A stretch of 58,470 bases of DNA from Paenibacillus sp. A3. GTDB lineage: Bacteria > Bacillota > Bacilli > Paenibacillales > NBRC-103111. Position numbers and translations under genes: made by a program. The notes under the pieces were generated by a model. The model had not been told where the DNA came from, did not search any database, and saw only the letters and a list, made by a program, of their open reading frames with translations. Of this stretch, positions 15,904-25,207 are shown piece after piece; position 1 is the first letter of the stretch; the number at the start of each line of letters is the position of its first letter. The stretch is from positions 1 to 58,470 of the forward strand of contig NZ_JTHN01000078.1 of NCBI RefSeq assembly GCF_001399685.1. The letters are read 5' to 3'.

Positions 15904-16548
15904 ATGGATTTTTCAATCATCGAGCATTTGACACAGGACAATATCAAGCATTGGCTGGAGCAATACCGCTCCCTGGGGCCGCTGCCCGGCATCCTGCTCA
16001 CGTTCGCCAAATCGTTCGTTCCCCCGCTGCCTACGCTGGTCATCGTCGGAGTCAACGCGGCGGTATACGGCTTATGGTTCGGCTTTCTGTATTCGTGGAT
16101 CGGCATGGTCGCCGGATGCCTGACGACCTTCCTGATCATTCGCAAAGCGGCCGGCCATCCGTACTTCGAGCGGTGGAAGCGCAAGCCCAAAGTCGAAAAA
16201 AGCATGCGGTGGGTCCGCCACAACGGGTTCAGCTATGTGTTTCTGCTGAGCGTCTTTCCGGTCGGTCCGTTCGTGCTTGTCAATATGGCGGCCGCCGTCG
16301 CGCGCATGCGGCCGCATACGTTTCTGATTGCCGTGGCCGCCGGCAAAGCGATCATGATCTTCTCCGTTTCTTACATCGGGCACGATCTGGAACGATTTAT
16401 CCGCGATCCGCTTCAGCTGCTCTATGTGGTGTTGTTTATCGGGGGTTCGCTGGTTCTCAGCAAAAAAATCGAGGCTCATTTCACGAGGGTGGCTGCGGCC
16501 AAAGAGGAGCAGCGAAGTCTGAACGGACACGAGCGGGGAAGCGAATAG
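15904..16548 (+). CDS. TVP38/TMEM64 (DedA-like) membrane protein
   Basis: A 214-residue polytopic protein of the TVP38/TMEM64 (SNARE-associated/VTT) family. Features are a re-entrant-loop-like segment with FAKSFVPPLPTLVIVGVNAA, a GF.YSWIG..AGC helix and the conserved FPVGPFVLVNMAAAVARM segment, then two C-terminal helices and a charged tail. Members are proposed lipid scramblases or transporters; the substrate here is unknown. It starts 24 nt after the small membrane protein and may be co-transcribed with it. The ribosome binding site is weak, so the ATG at 15904 is chosen on fit to the family start. Confidence 0.8.
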   Translation: MDFSIIEHLTQDNIKHWLEQYRSLGPLPGILLTFAKSFVPPLPTLVIVGVNAAVYGLWFGFLYSWIGMVAGCLTTFLIIRKAAGHPYFERWKRKPKVEKSMRWVRHNGFSYVFLLSVFPVGPFVLVNMAAAVARMRPHTFLIAVAAGKAIMIFSVSYIGHDLERFIRDPLQLLYVVLFIGGSLVLSKKIEAHFTRVAAAKEEQRSLNGHERGSE

Positions 16549-16613
16549 AGTTCCCGCGCAACGCGCCAGAGGCTATTCCCTCCCCCTTTGGGGGGAGAAG
16601 CGGCTGTGACCGT

Positions 16614-17531
16614 TTATTCGCAAACCTTTTCCAGATCGGCCGTGCTGCCGATGCGATTCGCGTCGTTGATTCGACAGCTTAGTTCCCTTCTATCTTTTTT
16701 AGACCTTATTTCAATCCACATCCTGTTGATTTGCAAATTTTTTACCAAATTAACCACGTTATGCACATTTTTCAACTCGTCCCCAACAGCTTTTCCATCT
16801 TCCAATCTTTCATATCGGACATCCAGATAAAGAAGCTGCCGGTCAATGGCTTCTTGAAAAGAAATATACTTGGGCCCAAAAATAATGGCGTTCTCGTCCT
16901 GAAATTCTCCGTATAGGGAATGGTAGTCCGACACTTTGTTTATGCGGTATTTTTCCTCCGGCAGCAGCTCTTGCAGCTTTGGATAAACCGTCTCCTTCAG
17001 TTCGGCGTTCCAAAAAGCTTGTACATAGTCGTCTCTAAACACGAACTGCTTGTTTTTCTCCGAAACATCCACGCGGATCTTATAATCGGGTTTTGCAACA
17101 GAATGTACTTCAACATCATAATGATCAATCGTACCGTTATACTCGACCTTTTCAATCCTGAATTCTTCCTGATATTTGTTTTTCAAATGAATGGCCAATT
17201 CTTCCTGCACTCTCTTTTCCTCGGACGAGAATTGCTTGAAGATGGCATCCAGCATCAAAAAAACCATCCCGCCCATCAGCAAGTAGAGAACCACCAAAAC
17301 GCAAAAGACGGCCGCAATAATAAAAAGTACGGTTTTGAGCGCCGCCTTAACGTATCTATTGGTTAAAATCTTATCCAGCAGCGTTGGTTCCTTATTTTCT
17401 TCCGCGATCCGTTTAAACTTGTCCGCACTTGAATTCATCGCCTCAAATAAATTCCGATCCATTTGCGTCATCCCATTCTTTTCTATATGTATCTGTTCAT
17501 CCTTCGGCAAAACGACGAAATCCGGAAGCAT
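16614..17531 (-). CDS. Uncharacterised membrane-anchored protein
   Basis: A 305-residue protein, AT-richer in codon use than its neighbours. A cytoplasmic N-terminus of about 65 residues precedes one long hydrophobic segment (about 68-95, VLFIIAAVFCVLVVLYLLMG). A charged, probably extracytoplasmic alpha/beta domain follows, with YDVEVHSVAKPDYKIRVDV and FRDDYVQAFWNAELKETVY. The latter resembles domains in small Paenibacillus surface proteins, but no named family is recognised. The ATG at 17531 has a weak site (CGGAAG); ATGs at codons 21 and 24 are alternatives. Composition suggests acquisition from elsewhere. Confidence 0.65.
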   Translation of the reverse strand: MLPDFVVLPKDEQIHIEKNGMTQMDRNLFEAMNSSADKFKRIAEENKEPTLLDKILTNRYVKAALKTVLFIIAAVFCVLVVLYLLMGGMVFLMLDAIFKQFSSEEKRVQEELAIHLKNKYQEEFRIEKVEYNGTIDHYDVEVHSVAKPDYKIRVDVSEKNKQFVFRDDYVQAFWNAELKETVYPKLQELLPEEKYRINKVSDYHSLYGEFQDENAIIFGPKYISFQEAIDRQLLYLDVRYERLEDGKAVGDELKNVHNVVNLVKNLQINRMWIEIRSKKDRRELSCRINDANRIGSTADLEKVCE

Positions 17532-17631
17532 AGGCTTCCGGATAGGCTCCCGGGCTTGTGACCCTCAGGGAGACGGTTTTCGTTTGGGCAGCGGCAGGCT
17601 GTACGGTTCCGCAAGGCAAGGCATTTGTTCC

Positions 17632-18417
17632 TTACAGGGCATGGATCCAAGTCACACCCGAAGTTTGAAGGTCGGCTTCCCATTCCTTCGGCATGTTCGC
17701 ATCGCTGATAATGATGTCGATTTCTTTGAGATCGGCCAGCTTGTAGAACTGTCCCTCGCCGATCTTCGAACGGTCGGTCATGACGATCGATTGCTTGGAA
17801 TGCTCGATCAGCTTGCGCGCGAGCTGCCCCCGCTCGGCGTCGAAGCTGGTAATTCCGCGGTTCACCATCATGCCGTCGATCGAGATAAACGCCTTGTCCG
17901 CATAAAACTGCTCGACCATCCGTTCCGCCATCGAGCCGGACACCCGCGCCTGCGCGGCATTGACCTTGCCCCCGATAAAATAAACGTCGCCGGAGAACAG
18001 CTCCTTATTCTTGTAATCGATGAGCAGATACAGCGCCGGGGCGGAGAAGGCCAGCACCGTAATATTTTTCTTATTGAGCAAGAAATGAATCATCTGCTGG
18101 GTCGTCGTGCCGTCGTCGATGAAGATCACGTCGTTATCCTCCACCAGAGACGCAGCCGCCCGCCCGATCCGCTTCTTCTCCTCGGCGTACAGCTCTTCCC
18201 GCTTCAGGTGCGGCGGCTCTTCCCGCGCCAGGTTGATTTTGACCGCGCCGCCGTAGACCCGCTTCAGCTTGTTCTCCGCCTCCAGCTCCTCCAAATACCG
18301 GCGGACCGTCTCCGACGACACCTTCAGCTTCTCTACCAGCTCAAACGTCTTTACTTTTCCTTCCAGGTTGAGCGTGTTCAAAATGAAATCCTTGCGTTCT
18401 TCCCCTACCAAAGACAT
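17632..18417 (-). CDS. DeoR-family regulator, probable control of the AEP locus
   Basis: A 261-residue DeoR/GlpR-type regulator. The N-terminal HTH (KVKTFELVEKLKVSSETVRR, then RVYGGAV) is followed by a DeoRC ligand domain with IFIDDGTTTQQM and GSMAERMVEQFYADKAFISI. Effectors of the family are usually phosphorylated metabolites. The start is ATG 18415-18417, 9 nt after GGAGG. It lies 83 nt downstream of phnW on the same strand, so it is probably the last gene of the AEP operon and its regulator. The effector could be AEP, phosphonoacetaldehyde or a related compound; this is inferred from position. Confidence 0.85.
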   Translation of the reverse strand: MSLVGEERKDFILNTLNLEGKVKTFELVEKLKVSSETVRRYLEELEAENKLKRVYGGAVKINLAREEPPHLKREELYAEEKKRIGRAAASLVEDNDVIFIDDGTTTQQMIHFLLNKKNITVLAFSAPALYLLIDYKNKELFSGDVYFIGGKVNAAQARVSGSMAERMVEQFYADKAFISIDGMMVNRGITSFDAERGQLARKLIEHSKQSIVMTDRSKIGEGQFYKLADLKEIDIIISDANMPKEWEADLQTSGVTWIHAL

Positions 18418-18500
18418 TCGGCGCAACCTCCAGCCCTGCGTATGATACTTGCATTATAGCACCGAGCGCCGCGGCTTACACGATTTTCCGGTCCGCCGCT

Positions 18501-19628
18501 TTACAACCAGAACCGGTTGCGCCCGATCGCCTCCAGCAGCCGCGCGATATCGTCCGCATGCACATCCCCGATGTTGCCGATGCGGAACGTGTCCGCGGAC
18601 GAGATTTTGCCCGGGTACAGAACGAAGCCTTCGAGCTTCATCCGCGCGTAAAATTCCGCAAACGAGAACTGCGGATGCGCCGGGTACACAAACGAAGTAA
18701 TGATCGGCGATTGGCGCGAGGCCGGAAGCAGCGCTTGAAACCCAAGCTCCTCCATCCCCCGCACCAGCAGGCGCTGATTGTTCTCGTACCGCTGCTGCCG
18801 CTTCGCGATGCCTCCCTCGTCCTCCAGCTCCAGAAGCGCTTCGTGGAACGCGTGCACGACATGGGTCGGCGAGGTGAACCGCCACTTGCCCTGCTGCCGC
18901 TCCATCGTCTCCCATTGATCGTACAGATCGAGCGAGAGCGACCGGGCGCGTCCGGCGCAGGCAGTCAGCTCCTCCGTCTTCGCGATGACGAAGCCGAAGC
19001 CGGGGACGCCTTGGATACACTTGTTGCTGCTGCTGATCAAAAAATCGATGCCGAGCGCCGCCACGTCGATGGCGATGCCGCCGAAGCTGCTCATCGCATC
19101 GGCGATCAGCGTCTTGCCGTGCTTCTTCGCCGTCCGGGCGACGTCCTCCAGCGGATTGCGCATCCCGGTCGTCGTCTCCGTATGAACGACCGCCACGTGC
19201 GTAATGTCCGGCTGCGCGGCCAAAACGGCTTCCAAGGCGGCTGCGTCCGCAGGCGTCGTCTCACCGAGCGCGATCCGGACGGTCGGGATGCCCAGCCGCT
19301 CCGCCATTTGCGCGATCCGCTCGCCGTAGGCTCCATTAATGAGGACCGCCAGCTTGCCGTCCGCAGGGATAGCCGAGCCGATCACCGATTCCACGACGAA
19401 TGTGCCGCTTCCCTGCATCAGTACGGCCGTATACCGGTCCGTCTCCGTTGTCGCCAGCCGGACCAGCCTGCCGCGAATGTCCTGTACCAAGTCGTTGTAT
19501 TCGCGGTCCCACGTGCACCAGTCCTTCAGCATGGCCGCCTTCACCCGCTTCGTCGTGGACAAAGGTCCCGGCGTCAGCAGCAAATATGGATTATCCGGCA
19601 TCGCCGGAATGGTCATCGTTTCTGTCAT
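18501..19628 (-). CDS. phnW: 2-aminoethylphosphonate-pyruvate transaminase PhnW
   Basis: A 375-residue fold-type I PLP aminotransferase of the PhnW family. It opens with [18 protein letters not shown], contains [11 protein letters not shown], and has the PLP-binding lysine in [15 protein letters not shown]. It converts AEP and pyruvate to phosphonoacetaldehyde and alanine. The length is normal. The start is ATG 19626-19628 after AAAGGATG. It lies 6 nt after phnX, whose product uses its phosphonoacetaldehyde, so the two carry out consecutive steps. Confidence 0.95.
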   Translation of the reverse strand: MTETMTIPAMPDNPYLLLTPGPLSTTKRVKAAMLKDWCTWDREYNDLVQDIRGRLVRLATTETDRYTAVLMQGSGTFVVESVIGSAIPADGKLAVLINGAYGERIAQMAERLGIPTVRIALGETTPADAAALEAVLAAQPDITHVAVVHTETTTGMRNPLEDVARTAKKHGKTLIADAMSSFGGIAIDVAALGIDFLISSSNKCIQGVPGFGFVIAKTEELTACAGRARSLSLDLYDQWETMERQQGKWRFTSPTHVVHAFHEALLELEDEGGIAKRQQRYENNQRLLVRGMEELGFQALLPASRQSPIITSFVYPAHPQFSFAEFYARMKLEGFVLYPGKISSADTFRIGNIGDVHADDIARLLEAIGRNRFWL

Positions 19629-19634
19629 GAGAGT

Positions 19635-20462
19635 TCATCCTTTCAATGCGGCTGCTGTGGAGCATGGGGATTCCCCTGCCGCCAAGCGCCGGTTAATGTC
19701 TGCAATGACCGGGTCCAATGCACCGATGGAGTCAATGACGTAGTGCGCGCCCTCCGACCGGTAGCGCCGCCCGATCTCTTCGAGCTTCTGCTGCAGATCG
19801 GCGGGATCGCATGCGTTTACTTCCGCCTCGCTCATGCCGAGCTCGCTGCTGCCCTTCAGAATGCCGACCGTCCAGGTTCCGGCGTTCAGACCTTCCCGAA
19901 TATCGCTGATCGTATCTCCGATTTTAACGATATGCTTCATCGGATAAATACCAAGCCGAATTGCGTTCTCGTAGATCATCCATGGATACGGTCGGCCCGC
20001 AGGCATTTCGTCCGGCGTTACCAGCCCGTCCGGCGCATAGCCCTGCTTCTTCGCCTCGGCGGCGACGATCTCCATCATCTCCGTCGTATATCCCGTGGTT
20101 GAGCCGACCTTGATCCCCTGCGATCTCAGCCGCGCCACCAGTTCGATCGCTCCCGGAATCGGGGTCGCATACTGCTTCAGGATGCCGAACAGCATCAGCT
20201 CGAAATCCGCGTACAGCGCATCGACATCGGCTTCCTCCGGCGCCCGGCCGAAGGCCGCCTTCCACTGCTCCGCCACGCTGTCCAGGCGGCAAAGCTCGCG
20301 GAGATGGTCCCGCTTCAGCATCCCCATCGGCCCGCGCGCTTCCTCGGCCGTCAGCGCAATGCCCCGCTTCGCGAACACTTCCACGAATACCGCCACCGGC
20401 GCGAAGCAACCGTAATCCACAGCGGTTCCCGCCCAATCCAAAATGACTCCTTGTACCGTCAT
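19635..20462 (-). CDS. phnX: Phosphonoacetaldehyde hydrolase (phosphonatase) PhnX
   Basis: A 275-residue HAD-family enzyme. The nucleophile motif is VILDWAGTAVDYG (Asp near residue 9), and the cap carries the Schiff-base lysine in PMGMLKRDHL. HAD motif II is in VGSTTGYT and the acid loop in KIGDTISDIREG. It splits phosphonoacetaldehyde to acetaldehyde and phosphate. The start follows GGGAGG. It sits between the transporter permease and phnW in one operon. Confidence 0.95.
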   Translation of the reverse strand: MTVQGVILDWAGTAVDYGCFAPVAVFVEVFAKRGIALTAEEARGPMGMLKRDHLRELCRLDSVAEQWKAAFGRAPEEADVDALYADFELMLFGILKQYATPIPGAIELVARLRSQGIKVGSTTGYTTEMMEIVAAEAKKQGYAPDGLVTPDEMPAGRPYPWMIYENAIRLGIYPMKHIVKIGDTISDIREGLNAGTWTVGILKGSSELGMSEAEVNACDPADLQQKLEEIGRRYRSEGAHYVIDSIGALDPVIADINRRLAAGESPCSTAAALKG

Positions 20463-20480
20463 ATCTTGATTCCTCCCGTA

Positions 20481-22193
20481 TTATTTGTGCATTTGCCAAG
20501 CTTCCGTCCGCCGCCTCACGCCCCGCAAAATCAGCTCGTAAAGCAGCCGGATGGCGATATTCGTTCCCAGGATCAGCACCGACATAGCCGCCGCGGCCGC
20601 CGTGTCGCCCGCATCGTCCATATGGACGATAGAAACCGCCGCCAGCTTAAAGTCCGGCGAAGTCAGGAAGACGAGCGCCGACACCGTTACCATAGAGTTG
20701 ACGAAGAAGTACATCGCCATCTCGATAATAGCCGGCAGCGACAGCGGCACCGTCACCTTGAGGAACGTCCGGTAGAACGGCACTCGCATCGACTCCGCCA
20801 CCAGCTCGAACTCCTTGTCTTGCTTCTTCAGCGTCGTCATTGCCGTGATGAAGGGCACCGAGAAAAAGTGAACGACATTTGCCAACACCAGAATGGCTAC
20901 GGTGCCGTACATCGGGTGCAGCGGGTTGTCCGGCGCGTTGAAGAAGAAAATGTATGCCAGCCCGATGACCATGCCGGGCAGCGACAGCGGCAGGATGGCC
21001 AAGAAATAGCCGAGCTGCCGGGCGCTTCGCAGCATCCGCGTTTTTTCGATCAAGTACGCCGTGACGAACGCAAATAGCGTGCCCAGAACTGCCGTCAGCA
21101 GCGAGAGAACCAAGCTGTTCCAGAACGGCTCGAACCCGGCCGCCGCCTTCGCGGAGAAATCAAAATGCTTGAGCGACAGCGTCAGGTTGTAAGGCCATAC
21201 GTTCACCAAGGAAGCATAAACGATTGTCAGCAGCGGAATGAGAATTCCGATGGACATCAGGGTGCAGAACAGCGTGAACAGCGTGTCCCGCAGTCGGCCG
21301 CTCGCAATGCGGTATGGCGTCGATTTGGACGTGATCAGCGCATTTTGCCTGCGCTGCACGAGCCGGTCCACCACGAACGCGACAACCGCCGGGATCGTCA
21401 GCAGAATGCCGACCGCCGCGCCCATGGACATGTTTTGCTGGCCGATCACCTGCTTGTAAATATCCGTCGCGAGCACATTGAACTTCCCGCCGATGACCTG
21501 CGGCGCTCCGAAATCGGTGAAGCACGCGGTGAAGCATACAAAGATAGCGCTGATCAGCCCGAACTTCACCGACGGCAGCGTCACCGTGAGCAGCCGTTTG
21601 AGCCTTCCCGCGCCGAGCGTCTCCGCCGCCTCGTACAGCCGGTAGTCGGTGACGGCCAGCGACGCTGCGAGAATGAGAAACGCCTGCGGGAACAAGTAGA
21701 TGACCTCCGCCATGATGATGCCGACCGGGCCGTACAGCTCGATTTTAAACCCGGGCACCAGTCCGAACAGTCCATTCGTTGCAAGACCTTGGTTGCCGAA
21801 CAAATACGTCAGCGCGATGCCGTGCATCATCGTAGGTGCGAACAACGGCACAAGCGCGATCGTTTTGAAGAATCCCTTGCCCCGGATCGCCGTCCGGATG
21901 ACCCCGTACGCGTAGAAGAACGCCAGCGTGACGGCGATGCCCGTCGAAACGACCGAGACGTAGATCGTATTCGTTAGCGACTGGGACAGCGCCGGCGTCG
22001 AGAAGTAACGCACAAAGTTAGCCAGCCCGACGAAAGCTCCTTCACGGTCCAGGAACGCCTTGGCGAACAAGACGCCCAGAGGAAACAAAACGGACGTGAG
22101 CAGCAGCAGGACGACGATGACGACAAGCGACATCTGCCAGAGCTCCGCGCCCCCCGCTTTCGGGCTGAGCGCCCGGGTTCGTGCAGTCCACAT
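20481..22193 (-). CDS. phnU: AEP ABC transporter permease, two fused permease domains (PhnU type)
   Basis: A 570-residue permease with about twelve membrane helices in two homologous halves. Each half carries an ATPase-coupling loop (EAAETLGAGRLKRLLTVTLP in the first, LVAESMRVPFYRTFLKVTVP in the second). The fused layout is typical of Fbp/Sfu iron permeases and of the PhnU2 group of AEP transporters. The start is ATG 22191-22193, 8 nt after AAGGAG; the upstream in-frame ATG at 22218-22220 would overlap the ATPase gene. Context with phnX and phnW decides phosphonate over iron. Confidence 0.88.
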   Translation of the reverse strand: MWTARTRALSPKAGGAELWQMSLVVIVVLLLLTSVLFPLGVLFAKAFLDREGAFVGLANFVRYFSTPALSQSLTNTIYVSVVSTGIAVTLAFFYAYGVIRTAIRGKGFFKTIALVPLFAPTMMHGIALTYLFGNQGLATNGLFGLVPGFKIELYGPVGIIMAEVIYLFPQAFLILAASLAVTDYRLYEAAETLGAGRLKRLLTVTLPSVKFGLISAIFVCFTACFTDFGAPQVIGGKFNVLATDIYKQVIGQQNMSMGAAVGILLTIPAVVAFVVDRLVQRRQNALITSKSTPYRIASGRLRDTLFTLFCTLMSIGILIPLLTIVYASLVNVWPYNLTLSLKHFDFSAKAAAGFEPFWNSLVLSLLTAVLGTLFAFVTAYLIEKTRMLRSARQLGYFLAILPLSLPGMVIGLAYIFFFNAPDNPLHPMYGTVAILVLANVVHFFSVPFITAMTTLKKQDKEFELVAESMRVPFYRTFLKVTVPLSLPAIIEMAMYFFVNSMVTVSALVFLTSPDFKLAAVSIVHMDDAGDTAAAAAMSVLILGTNIAIRLLYELILRGVRRRTEAWQMHK

Positions 22194-22216
22194 GATGAAA
22201 TCTCCTTCGCTTGGAT

Positions 22217-23245
22217 TCAATGGGCCAAAGCTTCCGCCTGGAACGATAGCAGCTTCTCCGCGGGCACATTCAGCAGGACGCGGGCATCTTTGGCCAACGG
22301 CAGCTCGCGGGAGGCTTGGGCGGGAACGTCCACCGTTACCAGCTCGCCCGCTCCGGAGTGAAGCATTTGGAGATTCACCCGGTAGAACGGACCGCGGAAT
22401 TCGACGTTACGGATGACGGCCGGGATGCCTTCGCCCGCATCGCCCGCTCTGACCTCGATATGCTCCGGCCGGACAGCGATCGCCCGCTTGCCTTCCCGTC
22501 CTACTTGCCATACCCCGTCTTCCAAGAAGTTGATCGCCCCGACAAAATCGGCGACGAACGGAGAGTTCGGGCGGTCGTACACGTCCTGCGGCGTTCCGGT
22601 CTGAACGACCTCCGCATTGTTCATGACGACGATCCGGTCGGCCATCGTCAGCGCCTCTTCCTGATCGTGCGTCACCATGATGGTCGTAATGCCGAGCTTG
22701 GTCTGCAGCTCGCGGATTTCCTGCCGCAGCTTCACGCGCACCTTCGCATCCAAAGCCGACAACGGCTCGTCCAGCAGCAGCATGTCCGGCGACAGTACGA
22801 TGGCGCGGGCCAAAGCGATGCGCTGCTGCTGGCCGCCCGATAGCTGGGACGGATAGCGCTGCATAACATGCTCCAGATCGATCAGCGCGAACGCTTCACG
22901 CACCTTGAAGTCGATATCTTTCTTGGACCATTTCTTGTTCTGCAGCCCGTAAGCAACGTTCTGGTAAGCCGTCAGATTCGGGAACAAGGCGTACGACTGG
23001 AAGACCATGCCGAAGTTCCGTTTTGCAGGCGGCAGAGCGGTGATATCCTTCCCGTCTACGGCAATCCGTCCTTCGGTCGGACTTTCGAGACCCGCGATCA
23101 AGCGCAGCAGCGTCGTTTTGCCGCAGCCGCTCGGCCCGAGCAGGCAGACGAATTCGTTTTTGTACATATCGAGATTGACCTGTTTCAACGCCGTGAACGA
23201 ACCGAATGATTTGGACAACTGTCGGATCGATAAATACGGTTGCAT
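22217..23245 (-). CDS. phnT: AEP ABC transporter ATP-binding protein (PhnT type)
   Basis: A 342-residue ABC ATPase. Walker A is GPSGCGKTT (about 36-44), the signature is LSGGQQQRIALARA, Walker B is MLLLDEPLSALD and the switch histidine is in MVTHDQEEA. A C-terminal TOBE-type region (about 240-342) contains IAVRPEHIEVRAG. It energises uptake through the adjacent fused permease. The start is ATG 23243-23245 after GGAGG. It starts a second transcription segment, separated from phnS by a terminator at 23402-23434. Confidence 0.9.
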   Translation of the reverse strand: MQPYLSIRQLSKSFGSFTALKQVNLDMYKNEFVCLLGPSGCGKTTLLRLIAGLESPTEGRIAVDGKDITALPPAKRNFGMVFQSYALFPNLTAYQNVAYGLQNKKWSKKDIDFKVREAFALIDLEHVMQRYPSQLSGGQQQRIALARAIVLSPDMLLLDEPLSALDAKVRVKLRQEIRELQTKLGITTIMVTHDQEEALTMADRIVVMNNAEVVQTGTPQDVYDRPNSPFVADFVGAINFLEDGVWQVGREGKRAIAVRPEHIEVRAGDAGEGIPAVIRNVEFRGPFYRVNLQMLHSGAGELVTVDVPAQASRELPLAKDARVLLNVPAEKLLSFQAEALAH

Positions 23246-23346
23246 AAGAGCCTCCTTCAGACCGGCCCGCAGGAGACCGGCTTGCTTGCTTTCAATTCAA
23301 GTATAGGCCGGTTTTGTTAACGGAGTATCAAACGCAAGTAAAGATT

Positions 23347-23390
23347 ATGTTATTTGTTTCTTTTTGTTGTGTTTATGTTGTTTTCATAAG
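23347..23390. promoter_or_regulatory. TTGTT-type repeat array before phnT
   Basis: Read leftwards, the region contains repeated AACAACA/AACACAACA/GAAACAAA elements. A similar array lies before phnS (24675-24719). Shared placement before two transcription units of one locus suggests an operator for the DeoR-family regulator, whose relatives often bind TTGTTT-rich repeats. Confidence 0.4.
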
Positions 23391-23401
23391 AGAAGTTGGC
23401 A

Positions 23402-23434
23402 AAAAAAGCGCAGAACCTGCGGCTCCGCGCTTTC
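23402..23434 (-). terminator. Terminator after phnS
   Basis: AAGCGCGGAGCCGCAGG-TTCTGCGCTTTTTTT on the reverse strand: a stem with a long T-tract, placed between phnS and phnT. Partial read-through would give more binding protein than permease and ATPase. Confidence 0.75.
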
Positions 23435-23465
23435 ATTTGGTTGCGATTTGTTCGTTTGCGTATTA

Positions 23466-24575
23466 TTATTTCTTGGCTTCGCTCTTGTTGTCGTAGCGTT
23501 TGCTCCACTCGTTCAAGACGCTTTCGCGGTTTTTGGCCGCTTCGTTCAAATCGTTCTTAATCAGCTGCTTGACCGGATCTTTGTCGTAGCCTTCCGGAAT
23601 TTGGTTCCCATCGCTCTTCACCGCCAAAATCGCAAAGTTTTTGCCGTATTCCTTCATGGCGTCGTCGCTGATGGCCCAATCGAGGAAATCTTTGGCCGCC
23701 TGCTTGACGGTCTTCTTCTTCAGCAGCGCATTGGCTTCCACATCCCAGCCGGAGCCTTCCTTCGGAAACACGACCTCGACCGGAGCGCCCGTATTCTTCT
23801 CTTGGATCCCGCGGTAGCCGAAGGAGATCCCGATCGGATATTCGCCCGTTCCGGCCATCTTCGCCGGTTTGGAGCCGGAATGCACATACATTGCGATGTT
23901 GTCGTGAAGCTTGTCCATGTACGCCCACGCTTTGTCCTTGCCTTCCAACTGCACGAGTCCCGATACGGTCAGGAAGCCGGTTCCGGAGGAGGCAGGATTC
24001 GACATCGTAATCAAGCCCTTGTACTCCGGCTTAATCAAATCGGCATAGCTTTGCGGAACCGGCAAGCCGCGCTTCTCCATCTCTTTCTTGTTCACGATAA
24101 ACGCCGTTTCCCAGGCGTCGATCCCGACCCAGCGCGTCGGGTTGTTCTTATCCTTGAAGTCCGGTTGTACTCGGTCGACACCCTTCGGCGAGTACCCTTC
24201 GAGCATCCCCTTCTGATCCAGCACGAGCAGGCTCGTTGCGGCAAGCCCCCACACGACGTCGGCTTGCGGGTTATCCTTCTCGGCGATCAGCTTCGCCGTA
24301 ATGATGCCCGTCGAATCGCGAACGATGTTCAGCTTCACGTCAGGGTACTTCGCTTTATACGTCTCCAGATATTTTTTGATCTGATCGTCTTCCAGCGCGG
24401 TATAAACCGTGAGCTCTTTGCTTTTCGTATCGATGCCCGCATCGGCGCCGGCGCTTCCGGTATTGCCCGCTCCCGCAGCTTGCCCCTTTGGCGCGGGCTC
24501 CGTTTTTCCGCAAGCGGCCAGCAGCATGGAAATCGCCAGCATAAGGATCATCATAAGCGATAAAGACTTTTTCAC
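23466..24575 (-). CDS. phnS: AEP-binding lipoprotein of the ABC transporter (PhnS type)
   Basis: A 369-residue extracellular binding protein. The signal peptide ends in a lipobox (LLAACGK, Cys about residue 22), then a Pro/Gly/Ala linker. A type II binding-protein domain follows (LTVYTALEDDQIKKYLETY, then KPAKMAGTGEYPIGISFGYR), of the group that holds ferric ions, thiamine or AEP. Operon context with phnX/phnW indicates AEP. The start is GTG 24573-24575 after AAGGAGA. It is the first gene of the locus and has its own terminator. Confidence 0.9.
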   Translation of the reverse strand: MKKSLSLMMILMLAISMLLAACGKTEPAPKGQAAGAGNTGSAGADAGIDTKSKELTVYTALEDDQIKKYLETYKAKYPDVKLNIVRDSTGIITAKLIAEKDNPQADVVWGLAATSLLVLDQKGMLEGYSPKGVDRVQPDFKDKNNPTRWVGIDAWETAFIVNKKEMEKRGLPVPQSYADLIKPEYKGLITMSNPASSGTGFLTVSGLVQLEGKDKAWAYMDKLHDNIAMYVHSGSKPAKMAGTGEYPIGISFGYRGIQEKNTGAPVEVVFPKEGSGWDVEANALLKKKTVKQAAKDFLDWAISDDAMKEYGKNFAILAVKSDGNQIPEGYDKDPVKQLIKNDLNEAAKNRESVLNEWSKRYDNKSEAKK

Positions 24576-24674
24576 GTCATGTTCTCTCCTTTAATTGGAT
24601 ATGACACCTTGGGCTTGGCCCGTTATCCTAACTATAAGAGAGTTTTGTAAAATACATATTAAATGCACGTTAAG

Positions 24675-24719
24675 TTATTGTGTTGTTATTCTTTTAATTG
24701 TTTTTAGTTTTGTTTTATA
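24675..24719. promoter_or_regulatory. TTGTT-type repeat array before phnS
   Basis: Reverse-strand AACAACACAATAAC, AACAATTAAAAG and AAACAAAACT elements form an A/C-rich repeated block similar to the one before phnT. A -10-like TATAGT lies closer to the gene near 24636-24641. Confidence 0.35.
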
Positions 24720-24814
24720 TTAAAAATCAGAGCTTTTCTGTCCGTCGCCCCGATAGGCTCCCGTGCATATGGTAGTAGCATACTTGCGACTCTTCTGCGA
24801 AGGAGCTGCTCCCC

Positions 24815-25150
24815 ATGCCATACCGCATTATCGTCGATTTGTCGCAGCGGATGCTTCATCTGCTGGAAGGCGACCGCGTGATCCATTCATACCCGGTCGC
24901 GATCGGCAAAGTGCTGACGCAGTCGCCCGTTGGCGAATACAAGATTGTGAACAAGGTACCGAATCCGGGCGGACCTTTCGGCGCATTCTGGATGGGGCTG
25001 TCGCGCCCGCATTACGGCATCCACGGCACGAATAACCCGGCGTCCATCGGCCACGCCGTCTCCAAAGGCTGCATCCGCATGTACAATGAAGACGTGCTGG
25101 CGCTTTCCCGCCTGGTCCGCCTCGGCACGCGGGTCACGATCCGTCCTTAG
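24815..25150 (+). CDS. L,D-transpeptidase (YkuD domain), minimal form
   Basis: A 111-residue protein that is almost only a YkuD catalytic domain. The active-site segment is [20 protein letters not shown], with catalytic His and Cys. Such enzymes form 3-3 crosslinks in peptidoglycan or act in the spore wall. There is no signal peptide or LysM domain, so either the protein acts inside the developing spore or cell or it is exported another way; B. subtilis has cytosol-start relatives. The start is ATG 24815, 9 nt after AAGGAG. It is flanked by unrelated genes. Confidence 0.88.
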   Translation: MPYRIIVDLSQRMLHLLEGDRVIHSYPVAIGKVLTQSPVGEYKIVNKVPNPGGPFGAFWMGLSRPHYGIHGTNNPASIGHAVSKGCIRMYNEDVLALSRLVRLGTRVTIRP

Positions 25151-25207
25151 CTTCCGTAGACGGCAGGAGCTTCCGCGCCCGTTCCAGCCCGCGCTCCCTG
25201 TGCCGGT

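Noticed and set aside
16580..16597. CTCCCCC/GGGGGAG hairpin near the end of the 16.6-kb membrane-protein gene
   Set aside because: It has no T-tract in either direction, so a terminator call is not supported.
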